This document shows positions 34,967-44,572 of a stretch of 64,000 nt of DNA, in pieces (position 1 is the first letter of the stretch; each line of letters opens with the position of its first letter). Location of the stretch: contig NZ_WJXB01000004.1 of assembly GCF_009664975.1 (NCBI RefSeq), forward strand, positions 558,001 to 622,000, written 5' to 3'. The position numbers and the translations under genes were made by a program. The notes under the pieces are model-generated. The model searched no databases. It was given only the letters and a program-made list of their open reading frames with translations, and was not told the origin of the DNA. Origin of the DNA: Paenibacillus monticola. Lineage in GTDB: Bacteria > Bacillota > Bacilli > Paenibacillales > Paenibacillaceae.

Positions 34967-36958
34967 ATGAATGATATTGTCGTTAGTACGAAGACTTTTG
35001 AACTGGAGTCCGAGTACACACCCCAGGGCGATCAGCCTCGTGCCATTGAGGAGTTATTAGAAGGCATCCGGCAGGGCAAGAGAGAACAGACGCTGCTGGG
35101 AGCGACGGGTACAGGCAAGACCTTTACCATCGCACAAGTGATTTCCAAGTTAAACCGTCCAACGCTGGTGATTGCACACAATAAGACTTTGGCTGCACAG
35201 CTAGCTAGTGAGTTCAAGGAATTTTTCCCGCATAATTCGGTAGACTACTTCGTCAGCTATTACGATTATTACCAGCCAGAAGCGTACATTCCCTCCTCCG
35301 ACACTTACATCGAGAAAGACTCCAGCATAAACGAAGAGATTGATAAGCTGCGCCACTCCGCGACCAGTTCTTTATTTGAACGGCGCGATGTGATCATAGT
35401 AGCCAGTGTATCATGTATTTATGGTCTCGGTTCACCAGAAGAATACGGAAGTTTGCTGTTGTCACTTCGAGTGGGAATGGAGAAGCCGCGCGCTCAGATT
35501 CTGAGCCGGCTTGTAGACATTCAGTACCAGCGTAATGATATCAATTTTGTGCGCGGAACCTTCCGTGTGCGCGGTGACGTGGTAGAAATCTTCCCAGCTT
35601 CACAAGGGGAACATGCTATCCGCGTAGAGCTGTTCGGTGATGAGGTTGAGCGGATTACCGAGATTGATGTGTTGACCGGGGAGTTAATTGCGGAACGCGA
35701 CCATATCGCTATTTTTCCGGCTTCTCACTTTGTAACCAAAGAAGAAACGATGCGTGTGGCGCTGGTCAACATTGAGCGGGAACTGGAAGAACGCTTGACG
35801 GTGCTCCGTGATGCCGGCAAGCTGCTGGAAGCCCAACGGTTGGAGCAGCGGACACGGTATGATATTGAGATGATGAACGAGGTCGGTTTCTGCTCTGGGA
35901 TCGAGAACTATTCCGGCCCTCTCACCTTCCGTGAGCCAGGTGCAACCCCTTTTACCTTAATGGACTATTTCCCTGAGGACCTGCTGATCGTTGTGGATGA
36001 GTCTCATGTAACCCTGCCGCAGATTCGCGGAATGTATAATGGTGACCGGGCGCGTAAGACGGTCTTGGTAGAGCATGGCTTCCGTCTCCCGTCTGCGCTT
36101 GATAATCGTCCGCTCCAGTTCGAGGAATTTGAGAAAAAAGTGAAGCAGGTCATCTATGTCTCAGCTACACCTGGACCTTATGAATTAGAGCACTGCGAGA
36201 CGATGGTGCAGCAGATTATCCGGCCTACCGGCCTCTTAGACCCTACGATAGAGGTTCGCCCTTCAGAAGGTCAGATCGATGATCTGATCAGTGAAATCCA
36301 CGATCGGGTTGCGCGTGACGAGCGTGTGCTGGTTACGACCCTGACGAAGAAGATGTCTGAGGATCTGACCGATTACTTTAAGGAAATTGGCATTAAGGTG
36401 CGCTACATGCACTCTGATATCAAGACCCTGGAGCGGATGGCGATCCTGCGTGATCTCCGCCTCGGTACATTTCATGTTCTCGTGGGTATTAACTTGTTAA
36501 GAGAGGGATTGGACCTACCGGAAGTGTCATTGGTCGCTATTCTGGATGCCGATAAAGAGGGCTTTCTTCGCTCAGAGCGTTCACTAATCCAGACCATGGG
36601 CCGTGCTGCCCGTAACTCTGAGGGTCGCGTAATCATGTATGCAGACCGTATAACCGACTCTATGGAAAAGGCTATCGGTGAAACCACACGCCGCCGTATC
36701 ATTCAGGCTGCGCATAATGAGGAGCATGGCATTACACCTACAACGATCAATAAGAAAGTACGCGATATTATCGAAGCTACAAAGGTTGCTGAAGCCAAAG
36801 CCGATTACCTCACAGGTGTCGGCGGCAAGATGAGCAAGAAGGACCGCCAGAGTCTCATAGTGCGTCTGGAAGCCGAGATGAAGAAAGCTGCCAAGGACCT
36901 GCAATTCGAACGCGCAGCCGAGCTGCGTGATGCATTGATGGAGCTGCGAGCCGAGTGA
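34967..36958 (+). CDS. uvrB: Excinuclease ABC subunit B
   Basis: A 663-residue DNA-repair helicase that receives damaged DNA from UvrA and recruits UvrC. Walker A GATGTGKT (about residues 45-52, Lys51), the beta-hairpin [12 protein letters not shown], helicase motifs [10 protein letters not shown] and [11 protein letters not shown], and a C-terminal UVR motif ([22 protein letters not shown]) are all present, and length is normal. The ATG follows GAGGGGAGACGGGC. A LexA-like box precedes it. uvrA follows on the same strand after a terminator and 430 bases of repeat-bearing DNA, so the two are probably not one transcript. Confidence 0.97.
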   Translation: MNDIVVSTKTFELESEYTPQGDQPRAIEELLEGIRQGKREQTLLGATGTGKTFTIAQVISKLNRPTLVIAHNKTLAAQLASEFKEFFPHNSVDYFVSYYDYYQPEAYIPSSDTYIEKDSSINEEIDKLRHSATSSLFERRDVIIVASVSCIYGLGSPEEYGSLLLSLRVGMEKPRAQILSRLVDIQYQRNDINFVRGTFRVRGDVVEIFPASQGEHAIRVELFGDEVERITEIDVLTGELIAERDHIAIFPASHFVTKEETMRVALVNIERELEERLTVLRDAGKLLEAQRLEQRTRYDIEMMNEVGFCSGIENYSGPLTFREPGATPFTLMDYFPEDLLIVVDESHVTLPQIRGMYNGDRARKTVLVEHGFRLPSALDNRPLQFEEFEKKVKQVIYVSATPGPYELEHCETMVQQIIRPTGLLDPTIEVRPSEGQIDDLISEIHDRVARDERVLVTTLTKKMSEDLTDYFKEIGIKVRYMHSDIKTLERMAILRDLRLGTFHVLVGINLLREGLDLPEVSLVAILDADKEGFLRSERSLIQTMGRAARNSEGRVIMYADRITDSMEKAIGETTRRRIIQAAHNEEHGITPTTINKKVRDIIEATKVAEAKADYLTGVGGKMSKKDRQSLIVRLEAEMKKAAKDLQFERAAELRDALMELRAE

Positions 36959-36990
36959 TTACTTCTACCATCGCGTTTGCTGTTAAAGTC

Positions 36991-37019
36991 CGAACGGCGC
37001 TGTCCAGGCCGTTCTTTTT
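36991..37019 (+). terminator. Terminator after uvrB
   Basis: GAACGGC (36992-36998) pairs with GCCGTTC (37008-37014), followed by TTTTT. It sits about 33 bases past the uvrB stop. Confidence 0.82.
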
Positions 37020-37048
37020 AAATAATGATGTCCTGTGCTCAAACTTTA

Positions 37049-37229
37049 GCGTTTCCCGTAGGGAGAGCGATCTTAGCACGTAGTATTTCAACGTCGCCGG
37101 TACTCGACGTCAGCCGATTCCCGCAGGGAGAGCGTTCTTGCCGTTGGCGATTCCCGTAGGGAGAGCGCCCTTAGCACTTAACCGCGACTAACGTTCAAGC
37201 GGTCCCGTAGGGACAAGCGTTCCTAGCAC
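37049..37229 (+). repeat. Four imperfect copies of a TTCCCGTAGGGAGAGCG unit
   Basis: The 431-base gap between uvrB and uvrA holds no gene. After the uvrB terminator a unit of consensus GCGATTCCCGTAGGGAGAGCG, usually followed by a TCTTAGCAC-like sequence, recurs at about 37049-37079, 37114-37140, 37147-37176 and 37199-37229. Each unit contains the small palindrome CCCGTAGGG. A further GC-rich hairpin (CCCTCCCTTGGCTAAGGGAGGG) lies at about 37304-37325. The spacing of units is irregular, so they are dispersed, not strict tandem repeats. Confidence 0.75.
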
Positions 37230-37389
37230 CAAAGTAACTAACAACGTCCCTACCAATCTCCTTCGCCAACCTTGTGGGTGTCCAGAGGGCGCAGCCCTTG
37301 GGGCCCTCCCTTGGCTAAGGGAGGGTTTGGGAGGGATCGAAAATATTTTAAAATAGCACTGAAATAGCTCTAAAGGAGATGTTATACCG

Positions 37390-40263
37390 TTGGCGATCGA
37401 AAATATAGTAATTAAGGGCGCGAGGGCGCACAATCTCAAGAATATCGATGTGACGATTCCACGCGACCGCTTCGTCGTGCTGACGGGGCTAAGCGGTTCA
37501 GGCAAATCCTCACTCGCGTTCGATACCATTTATGCTGAAGGCCAACGGCGTTATGTCGAATCCTTATCGTCTTATGCGCGCCAGTTCCTAGGCCAAATGG
37601 AGAAGCCGGATGTCGATTCTATAGAAGGTTTATCCCCGGCTATATCCATTGACCAGAAAACCACGAGCCGTAACCCGCGCTCGACGGTAGGTACAGTAAC
37701 GGAGATTTATGATTATTTACGGCTGCTGTTTGCCCGGATTGGTCATCCTCATTGTCCGGATCACGGCATTGAGATAACCTCCCAGACCGTTGAACAAATG
37801 GTTGATCGGATTACGCAGTATCCTGAGAAGACGCGTCTACAGATTCTAGCTCCGATTATTTCGGGGCGTAAAGGCGAACACAAGGGTCTTTTTACCGACA
37901 TTTCCAAGCAAGGCTTCGTCCGCGTTCGTGTGGATGGCGAGCTGCGTGATTTATCTGAGGATATTGAACTGGAGAAGAATAAGAAGCATACGATCGAAGT
38001 GGTTGTGGACCGTATTGTGATTAAGGATGATGTTGAGACACGTCTGACGGATTCGATCGAAACGGCGCTGAAGCTATCTGGAGGCAGGATTCTTGTCGAT
38101 ATTATCGGCCAGGAGGAGCTGTTGTTCAGTTCTAACTTTGCTTGTCCGGTCTGCGGGTTTAGTATCGAAGAACTGGCTCCGCGTATGTTCTCTTTTAACA
38201 GTCCGTTCGGGGCTTGCACAGAGTGTGACGGTCTTGGATTGAAGATGGTAGTTGATCCTGATTTACTGATCCCGGATGCCGAAAAAAGCATCGCAGAAGG
38301 CGCGTTTCTAGCCTGGACGGGCAGTACATCCAATTATTATCCGCAGTTTCTGAAGTCGGTCTGTGAGCATTTTGAGATTCCCCAGAACGTTCCGGTTAGC
38401 AGCCTGACCCCGGAGCAAATGACTAAGCTGCTGAACGGTACGGGCAGCGAGAAAATTCGTTTTCGTTATGAGAATGACTTTGGCCAGAAGAAGGATGCGA
38501 TGGTTGCTTTTGAAGGCATTATTCCCAATCTGGAACGGCGTTACCGCGAGACTGCGTCCGACGGCATACGTGAATTCATCGAAGGCTTTATGAGCGCTAA
38601 ACCTTGTCACGTCTGCAAAGGTAAACGTCTGAAGAAAGAGATTTTGGCAGTGACGATCAACGATCAGAATGTTGCCGATGTGACGGATCTTTCTATTGGG
38701 GATTGCTTGGGATTTTTTGAAGAGATTATGCTCAGTGAAAAAGAGACGGCTATCGCTAACCTTATCCTCAAGGAAATTCGTAGTCGGCTCGGCTTCCTGG
38801 TAAATGTGGGGCTGGATTATTTATCGTTAAGCCGTGCGGCAGGTTCGTTATCTGGCGGTGAAGCACAGCGTATCCGCTTGGCTACCCAGATTGGTTCGAG
38901 TCTGATGGGAGTGCTATATATTCTGGATGAGCCCAGCATTGGTCTGCATCAACGAGATAATGAACGTCTCATCTCCACACTGGCGCATATGCGCGACCTT
39001 GGCAATACACTGATCGTTGTTGAGCATGACGAGGATACGATGATGGCTGCCGACTATATCATAGATATCGGTCCAGGCGCTGGCATCCATGGCGGGCAGA
39101 TTATTGCTCAAGGGACACCAGCGGAGATTATGAATGATCCGAATTCCTTGACCGGTGATTATTTAAGTGGACGCAAGTTCATCCCCGTCACCTCCAAACG
39201 GCGTCCTACCGACGACCGGTGGCTGGAAATCCGTGGTGCCAGAGAGAACAACCTGAAGAATGTGAATGTTAAGATCCCACTCGGCGTCTTTACTGCGGTG
39301 ACTGGTGTGTCTGGCTCTGGTAAATCCTCGCTTATTAACGAGATTCTGTATAAGAGTCTGGCGCGGCAGCTGAATAAGGCTGTGAAGGTACGTCCGGGTC
39401 TGCATAAGGAAATCAGAGGGCTGGAGCATCTGGACAAGGTGATCGAGATTGACCAGTCACCGATCGGGCGTACACCACGCTCCAATCCGGCAACCTATAC
39501 AGGAGTGTTCGACGATATCCGTGATTTGTTCTCCAAGACTAATGAGGCCAAGATTCGCGGCTTCCAGAAGGGCCGGTTCAGCTTTAACGTGAAGGGCGGC
39601 CGCTGTGAAGCTTGCCGTGGAGACGGAATTATCAAGATCGAGATGCACTTCTTGCCGGATGTATACGTTCCTTGCGAAATCTGTAAAGGCAAACGGTATA
39701 ACCGCGAAACTATGGAAGTGAAGTATAAAGGTAAAAATATTTCGGACGTCCTGGAAATGACTGTAGAGGATGCAGTAGACTTTTTTCAAAATATTCCCCG
39801 TATTCACCGTAAAATGCAGACTCTGCTGGATGTCGGTCTCGGTTATATTAAGATTGGTCAATCGGGAACAACCCTGTCCGGTGGGGAAGCGCAGCGCGTG
39901 AAGCTTGCTTCCGAGCTGTACCGCCGCAGTACGGGCAAGACACTCTATATTTTGGATGAGCCAACAACAGGTCTGCATGTGGATGACATTGGCCGTCTGC
40001 TTGAGGTGCTGCATCGCTTAGTAGACTCTGGTGAAACCGTGCTCGTGATTGAGCATAATCTGGATGTCATTAAGACAGCCGATTATATCATCGATATGGG
40101 CCCCGAAGGTGGCAGTGGCGGGGGAACCGTGCTAGCGACAGGAACACCAGAGAAGATTATAACGGTTACGGAGTCTTACACCGGCAGGTATCTGAAGCCT
40201 GTGCTGATCCGAGATACAGAGCGGACCGAAGCCCTTATGCTGCAGACCTCGGAAACAGTTTGA
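37390..40263 (+). CDS. uvrA: Excinuclease ABC subunit A
   Basis: A 957-residue damage-recognition ATPase. Two ABC modules are visible: Walker [15 protein letters not shown] near residue 33 and [13 protein letters not shown] near 640, with signatures SGGEAQRI and SGGEAQRV. The zinc-finger cysteines CPVC...CTEC (about 251-278) and CEAC...CEIC (about 738-765) are intact. The start is a TTG at 37390 (TTG-GCG-ATC-GAA), 11 bases after AAGGAG; no in-frame ATG fits the conserved N-terminus. No LexA-like box was seen in the short region before it. Confidence 0.96.
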   Translation: MAIENIVIKGARAHNLKNIDVTIPRDRFVVLTGLSGSGKSSLAFDTIYAEGQRRYVESLSSYARQFLGQMEKPDVDSIEGLSPAISIDQKTTSRNPRSTVGTVTEIYDYLRLLFARIGHPHCPDHGIEITSQTVEQMVDRITQYPEKTRLQILAPIISGRKGEHKGLFTDISKQGFVRVRVDGELRDLSEDIELEKNKKHTIEVVVDRIVIKDDVETRLTDSIETALKLSGGRILVDIIGQEELLFSSNFACPVCGFSIEELAPRMFSFNSPFGACTECDGLGLKMVVDPDLLIPDAEKSIAEGAFLAWTGSTSNYYPQFLKSVCEHFEIPQNVPVSSLTPEQMTKLLNGTGSEKIRFRYENDFGQKKDAMVAFEGIIPNLERRYRETASDGIREFIEGFMSAKPCHVCKGKRLKKEILAVTINDQNVADVTDLSIGDCLGFFEEIMLSEKETAIANLILKEIRSRLGFLVNVGLDYLSLSRAAGSLSGGEAQRIRLATQIGSSLMGVLYILDEPSIGLHQRDNERLISTLAHMRDLGNTLIVVEHDEDTMMAADYIIDIGPGAGIHGGQIIAQGTPAEIMNDPNSLTGDYLSGRKFIPVTSKRRPTDDRWLEIRGARENNLKNVNVKIPLGVFTAVTGVSGSGKSSLINEILYKSLARQLNKAVKVRPGLHKEIRGLEHLDKVIEIDQSPIGRTPRSNPATYTGVFDDIRDLFSKTNEAKIRGFQKGRFSFNVKGGRCEACRGDGIIKIEMHFLPDVYVPCEICKGKRYNRETMEVKYKGKNISDVLEMTVEDAVDFFQNIPRIHRKMQTLLDVGLGYIKIGQSGTTLSGGEAQRVKLASELYRRSTGKTLYILDEPTTGLHVDDIGRLLEVLHRLVDSGETVLVIEHNLDVIKTADYIIDMGPEGGSGGGTVLATGTPEKIITVTESYTGRYLKPVLIRDTERTEALMLQTSETV

Positions 40264-40432
40264 GAAGAGGGCTGAAGTACTAAAGCAGCAAATGCAGCTC
40301 GTTTAGTTGCACTTTGTACTGTTATAAATGGTAAGGCCGTTCTTATCCATTGATTATTTGGTATGTATATAAAGTTGAACTAAAGAAAGCTTGTCCATAG
40401 GGGAATGGGGCGGTCAGAAGGATCATTCGGAT

Positions 40433-40615
40433 GAATCCTGTATTTTTTACAACATTCCTCTGGGAAAAAGCTTGATAAAGTTAAATTATTGTATGAAATA
40501 CAACATTCCGGTTCGAAAAAGACTCCATTGCTAGTGAAAGTTGTATTTTATACAACAATGACTGATTGTGGAGTATATGTAACAACTATTGTTGTATTTT
40601 ATCCAGCATTTTCAC
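40433..40615 (+). repeat. Diverged copy of the TCCTGTATTTTTTACAACATTCC repeat
   Basis: The first 26 bases (GAATCCTGTATTTTTTACAACATTCC) match the start of the two copies at 47348 and 47625. Further on, only the motifs recur: GTATGAAATACAACATTCC and TTGTATTTTATACAACA, both inverted or direct variants of a GTTGTATTTNATACAAC palindrome. The exact 3' limit is uncertain. Confidence 0.6.
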
Positions 40616-40651
40616 TGGTGAGTGAGGTGATTCAATAGTTCAACTTATGTA

Positions 40652-40715
40652 GTTGTATGAACTGCAGTTAAGTGATTCAAGTGGTTCAAATCATCACTTT
40701 TAACTGCATGATCTG
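40652..40715. repeat. Imperfect inverted repeat (GCAGTTAAGTGATT / AATCATCACTTTTAACTGC)
   Basis: TGCAGTTAAGTGATT (from about 40664) is mirrored by AATCATCACTTTTAACTGCA (to about 40709), with outlying TGAACTGCAG and GATCTGCAAT sequences extending the symmetry. No gene function is evident; it may be a further extragenic palindrome. Confidence 0.45.
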
Positions 40716-40944
40716 CAATTAAGGGTGGTCAATCTCGCTGATTGGATGAGAGTACCCAAACCAATAAATAATTGGCCAACATAAATAGGAGGGCCACGGC
40801 GAGATTGCCGCGGCCCTTTATATGCTGTATCCGATACTAATTTAGAAGGTCATTCAACCCAGTGTGAAACAGATTAGGAAGCAAGGCCAAACCCAAAACA
40901 AGTCTGGGCAGGTACTAGTTCTTCGCAGCAGCTAAGTCACCTCC

Positions 40945-42579
40945 TCAAGAGGCCTCAGCCGCTAGAATAGCGGTCAGTTGTTCCTGAATAGCGGGGATGC
41001 CTACTCGTTCGGTAAACTCTTGGAAGTTCTCGCCAGCGGTACGTTGCTCTTTGTAGAACGAGATTAGCTGCACTAGCACGGGTGCCACCCGGTCTCCCTG
41101 TACGCGCCCCTTCAGTGGGCGGGCGAATTGGGCCGGAGGACGCAGATCGCCACCGCCTAACGTACCGCCAACGGCGATGTCGAAGGCATCAATCATACCG
41201 TCAGGTGTCTTGATCAGTGAACCTTGAAGTCCAATGTCAGCTACCTGCTTTTGTCCGCAGGCATTAGGGCAGCCGATGAAGTGAATGCGCAGCTTCTCAT
41301 CAAGCTCCACATGCTCGTCCAGATATTCAGCAACACTGACGGCACGTTTCTTCGTCTCAACGATAGCGAGACTGCAGAACTCGTTGCCGGTGCAGGATAC
41401 CGTACGGCTAATGAAGTTTTTGGGTGTTGGACTCAGACGCTGTAGGACCGGCGCTTGCAGCAAGGCCGTAAGTTTATCGTCTGCTATACCGCTAAGAATG
41501 ATATTTTGCGACATGGTGGTGCGGAGTCTGCCGTCACCGTAAACTTCAGCCAGCTCTGCCAGTTGCAGCAGCTCTTCTGTATTTAAACGTCCGACCGGAA
41601 CATTCAGGCCAACATAGTTGAGCCCTTCCTGCCGCTGTGGATGGATACCATCGAAGTAAGCGGCTTGCCAGCCGATTGTCTTGTCTTCACCGCGTGTTGG
41701 AAGCTCACCGACAAGCTGAATCAGCTCTTCCTTGAATTTCTCTGCACCCCAGTCAGCGACAAGGAATTTCAGGCGGGCATGATGCCGTTTCTCACGATAT
41801 CCATGATCCCGGAAGAGGGTAATGACGCCAATGGCAACCTTGAGTGTTTCCTCTGGCCGAACGAACACATCGAGTTTTTGGGCCAAATGCGGTTTGGCGG
41901 ACAATCCACCACCCACCATCAGATGGAAGCCGGCAACTTCGTTTCCGTCGATGATTTTGACAGCTGGAGTATAGGCAAGGTCATTGATCTCCGCTTGCGC
42001 GTTGTTGTAGATATTGGCTGAGATGGACATTTTGAATTTGCGCGGCAGGTTAGAGAAGTCGCGATTCAACACGAAAAAGCTATTGATCTCTTCCACAATC
42101 TCTGTAGTGTCCATGAGCTCATTCTTGTCGATACCTGCGAGCGGATTGCCCACGATCGTACGCGGACAATCGCCGCAGGCTTCGTAGGAATAAAGAGAAA
42201 CAGCTTCCAGGCGTTTAAAAATATCCGGCAGATTCTCAACTGTCAGCCAGTGGAATTGGATCGCTTGGCGGGTTGTAATGTCGATGAGCTCTCTCCCGTA
42301 CAATCTGGCGATCTCGGCAAGAGCCCGCGCTTGCGCAGCAGTCATGATGCCTGTATTGATGCGCACTCGCATCATGAAGTGGCCATCTCTTGGTTTCTGT
42401 TGATAGACACCGGCCCATTTGAAGCGGTCCATATCTTCAGCGGTGATGGAGTCATAGCCGTTTATTGCATATTCTTCGATAATGGTGCGAATTACGTCCA
42501 GACCGTCTTTTTCCAGCTTAACTAATTCAAACTTGCTCAGTTTATCCGGATTAGCAGTCCAAATCGGATCGTAAGCCAT
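40945..42579 (-). CDS. Siroheme nitrite/sulfite reductase (ferredoxin-dependent type)
   Basis: A 544-residue siroheme/4Fe-4S enzyme that reduces nitrite to ammonia or sulfite to sulfide. It has two repeated halves; the cluster ligands are the Cys pair in SCTGNEFC and the pair in GCPNACGQ toward the C-terminus, and CGDCPRTIVGNPLAG and RATIQFHW-like (here TTRQAIQFHWL) segments belong to the siroheme site. The frame opens at 42612, but I use the ATG at 42579 with GAGGAGG eight bases upstream. No electron-donor subunit or siroheme genes adjoin it, so the physiological substrate cannot be chosen from context. Confidence 0.88.
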   Translation of the reverse strand: MAYDPIWTANPDKLSKFELVKLEKDGLDVIRTIIEEYAINGYDSITAEDMDRFKWAGVYQQKPRDGHFMMRVRINTGIMTAAQARALAEIARLYGRELIDITTRQAIQFHWLTVENLPDIFKRLEAVSLYSYEACGDCPRTIVGNPLAGIDKNELMDTTEIVEEINSFFVLNRDFSNLPRKFKMSISANIYNNAQAEINDLAYTPAVKIIDGNEVAGFHLMVGGGLSAKPHLAQKLDVFVRPEETLKVAIGVITLFRDHGYREKRHHARLKFLVADWGAEKFKEELIQLVGELPTRGEDKTIGWQAAYFDGIHPQRQEGLNYVGLNVPVGRLNTEELLQLAELAEVYGDGRLRTTMSQNIILSGIADDKLTALLQAPVLQRLSPTPKNFISRTVSCTGNEFCSLAIVETKKRAVSVAEYLDEHVELDEKLRIHFIGCPNACGQKQVADIGLQGSLIKTPDGMIDAFDIAVGGTLGGGDLRPPAQFARPLKGRVQGDRVAPVLVQLISFYKEQRTAGENFQEFTERVGIPAIQEQLTAILAAEAS

Positions 42580-42997
42580 AGGTGAACCCTCCTCAAATCT
42601 AGCATGAATCAATATAATTACTCTATATTTCTCGCTGAAATCAGTAAGATAACATGTTCGATGTTAACATAATTAGGATTTACCGTATGTGAAAGTTGTA
42701 GCAATGGGCATAACGATTCCTTATACCGAATTAAGGACTTGCTAATAAATGAAATAGGCATATCTGGAGCCTGTCCGTAGTAAGATTCATAGAAAGACTT
42801 TGTTCTTTGATAAATGAATGGTTTATTTAACTCGTCAATGATTAATGTCATTACTGATGTTAAAAAAGCTGCTCAAAAATATATTTTTGCGACAAATTGA
42901 TGTTTTTTTATGAATTAACTATTGCGTCACCGAAATGGTAGCGATAACATAGAAGGTAATATGGGGACTTTGACAAAACTTTCGAGGAGGTAATGCC
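42580..42997. other. Intergenic region upstream of reductase and small membrane protein
   Basis: This 418-base AT-rich gap separates divergent genes and should hold both promoters. The only distinct element seen is the inverted repeat at 42650-42666. A 77-codon minus-strand frame (42618-42851) has no ribosome site and was not accepted. Confidence 0.5.
42650..42666. promoter_or_regulatory. Palindromic operator candidate before reductase gene
   Basis: TAACAT-GTTCG-ATGTTA is a perfect 6-base inverted repeat with a 5-base spacer, about 71 bases upstream of the reductase ATG on the minus strand. It has the size and position of a repressor or activator operator. It does not match a consensus I can name (cre, LexA, Fur and FNR do not fit). 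Confidence 0.5.
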
Positions 42998-43207
42998 ATG
43001 CTGCTTGCAGAAGCTGCCGCGCAAGGACCGTCTAAATTTCATACCTTCGATGTATTTATGATTTTGTTCACCATTCTTATCTTAGTCGGTGTCGTCCGGT
43101 TGTTGAAAGCCCCCCAGAAGAATAAATTTGCGATTGCCTTCGGAGCTGTAAGCTTGCTTGTGTTTGTGATCTCCGATTACGCCATGGTTATGAACTGGGT
43201 GAGTTAA
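42998..43207 (+). CDS. Small two-helix membrane protein of unknown function
   Basis: A 69-residue protein with an N-terminal soluble stretch of about 17 residues, then two transmembrane helices (about 18-36 and 44-64) separated by the basic turn KAPQKNKF. The ATG has a strong ribosome site, GAGGAGGTAATGCC, and a hairpin terminator follows the stop, so it is a well-supported monocistronic gene. The pattern resembles short DUF2759-type proteins of Bacillales, but I am not certain of that assignment. No function can be inferred from neighbours. Confidence 0.8.
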   Translation: MLLAEAAAQGPSKFHTFDVFMILFTILILVGVVRLLKAPQKNKFAIAFGAVSLLVFVISDYAMVMNWVS

Positions 43208-43256
43208 CTTAAGAGCACCGCTTGCCTATGCGGCAATAATTGCACAGTTTTCTACT

Positions 43257-43302
43257 AAAAGACACCTTTAGCGCCCTCGGCGGCAGTTAAAGGCGTCTTT
43301 TA
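43257..43302 (+). terminator. Terminator after the small membrane protein
   Basis: AAAGACACCTTTA pairs with TAAAGGCGTCTTT, loop GCGCCCTCGGCGGCAGT containing a minor hairpin, and ends in TTTT. It is 50 bases past the stop codon. Confidence 0.8.
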
Positions 43303-43371
43303 AAAATGTAGGGAGTTATATATTTCATACGATCGATGTATCAGGGATAAAGAGAGAGGGTCCGGTGAAGG

Positions 43372-44544
43372 GTGATGGAGAGAGAGAAGCGCATGAGGAA
43401 GACGGGTTTAAGCCTATTGCTGTGCGGAATGCTGCTAACCGTGGGTTGGGGAGGAAATGCTTCAGCGTTTGGCTCCGTTGCTACAAATGGGTTACAGCTG
43501 AGCGAAGGGATCTCAGGAAAGGCAATCAAGGAGCTTGGCGTTGCTGCATCTGTTAGCAAGTTGAAGAATCTAGTAAGTTCCGAGGACTTAGTGCCACAAA
43601 TCATAGAAGCTGCTGCTCCTTCAGTAGTTGGCATTATCGGCAAATCCTCGGGAGAACATTCCAGTGGACCCGATGACCGTTACAATCTAACCCATGGCTC
43701 TGGCATTATTATCAAAAGCAATGGCTGGATTATAACCAACGCGCATGTGATCAAGGATCTGCAGAATGTCGTAGTGGTGACCTCGGATGCTAAAAAGTAC
43801 AGCATTACAGAGAGTTATGCAGATGAGTATAGCGATTTGGCGCTGATCAAGATCAATGCCAAGTCCCTGAAGCCAGCGAAATTTGCCTCAGCGGCAGTCG
43901 ATCCTCTAGTTGGAGAAAAGGTTATTGCTATCGGGACACCGATATCCTTTTCGCTAAGGAACTCGGCTACCGTAGGCGTTATTAGCGGACTTGATCGCAA
44001 AGTAGATGCAGCCTATCGGCTTATCCAGAGTGATACGGCGATCAATCCTGGCAATAGCGGGGGACCCCTGCTTAATATGAAAGGCGAAGTGCTGGGAATT
44101 AACAGCTTGAAGTATTCTGCGGTTGGTGTGGAGAATATGGGCTTTGCTATCCCGACTGAGACTGTGCAATATATTATGAATCAGCTGTTCAAGTATGGAG
44201 AGGTCAAACGCCCAAGTCTGGGGATGGAGCTGGAGGAAAGCTGGTCCGCCATAGTGGGGATTCCTACGGGAGACCCGTTGACAGTAACCAAAGTGGATAC
44301 TGCATCAGCGCGTAAGTCAGGTATAACTGAAGGGGATGTCCTGTACAGCATTGATGGTCACCGGGTCACCTCCTTGATTGATATTAACGAATTGTTCAAA
44401 AGCTACGTGCCGGGCGCAACTGTTCGGTTATTGATGCAGAGTGATGGCGATATCATTGTCCGCAAGCTGGTGCTCGGTCAGGGCGATCCCCTGATGAGCG
44501 TAGAGGACTCGGGAGCAGATGGCGATGAGCAACCGGAAGAGTAA
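43372..44544 (+). CDS. HtrA/DegP-like S1C serine protease with PDZ domain
   Basis: A secreted 390-residue trypsin-fold protease. An N-terminal hydrophobic segment followed by NASAFG looks like a cleavable signal peptide. The catalytic triad is His125 (ITNAHV), Asp155 (EYSDLALI) and Ser229 (GNSGGPLL), and a C-terminal PDZ domain (about 275-370, SARKSGITEGDVLYSIDG) could hold substrates or regulate activity. Numbering is from GTG at 43372; ATG codons at 43375 and 43393 are alternatives, the last giving a cleaner signal peptide. Unlike typical Bacillus HtrA it lacks a long cytoplasmic N-terminus. The next gene overlaps or nearly abuts it, suggesting co-expression. Confidence 0.87.
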   Translation: MMEREKRMRKTGLSLLLCGMLLTVGWGGNASAFGSVATNGLQLSEGISGKAIKELGVAASVSKLKNLVSSEDLVPQIIEAAAPSVVGIIGKSSGEHSSGPDDRYNLTHGSGIIIKSNGWIITNAHVIKDLQNVVVVTSDAKKYSITESYADEYSDLALIKINAKSLKPAKFASAAVDPLVGEKVIAIGTPISFSLRNSATVGVISGLDRKVDAAYRLIQSDTAINPGNSGGPLLNMKGEVLGINSLKYSAVGVENMGFAIPTETVQYIMNQLFKYGEVKRPSLGMELEESWSAIVGIPTGDPLTVTKVDTASARKSGITEGDVLYSIDGHRVTSLIDINELFKSYVPGATVRLLMQSDGDIIVRKLVLGQGDPLMSVEDSGADGDEQPEE

Positions 44545-44572
44545 GATGGATGCGGATCAGGGGGAATGGAAG

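Larger units (their letters stand above)
40264..40944. other. Gene-free 680-base region with intergenic repeats
   Basis: No frame here has a ribosome site plus plausible protein. The stretch carries a diverged copy of the TCCTGTATTTTTTACAACATTCC repeat family (40433-40615), a second inverted repeat (40652-40715) and a GC-rich hairpin AGGGCCACGGCG/CGCGGCCCT (40789-40818) that might end transcription from either side. It separates uvrA from the convergent reductase gene. Confidence 0.6.

Noticed and set aside
40789..40818. Hairpin as uvrA terminator
   Set aside because: It lies over 500 bases past uvrA and has only a short T-containing tail; noted within the intergenic entry but not called.
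42618..42851. 77-codon minus-strand frame upstream of the reductase
   Set aside because: AT-rich, no ribosome site before its ATG, and no recognisable features.
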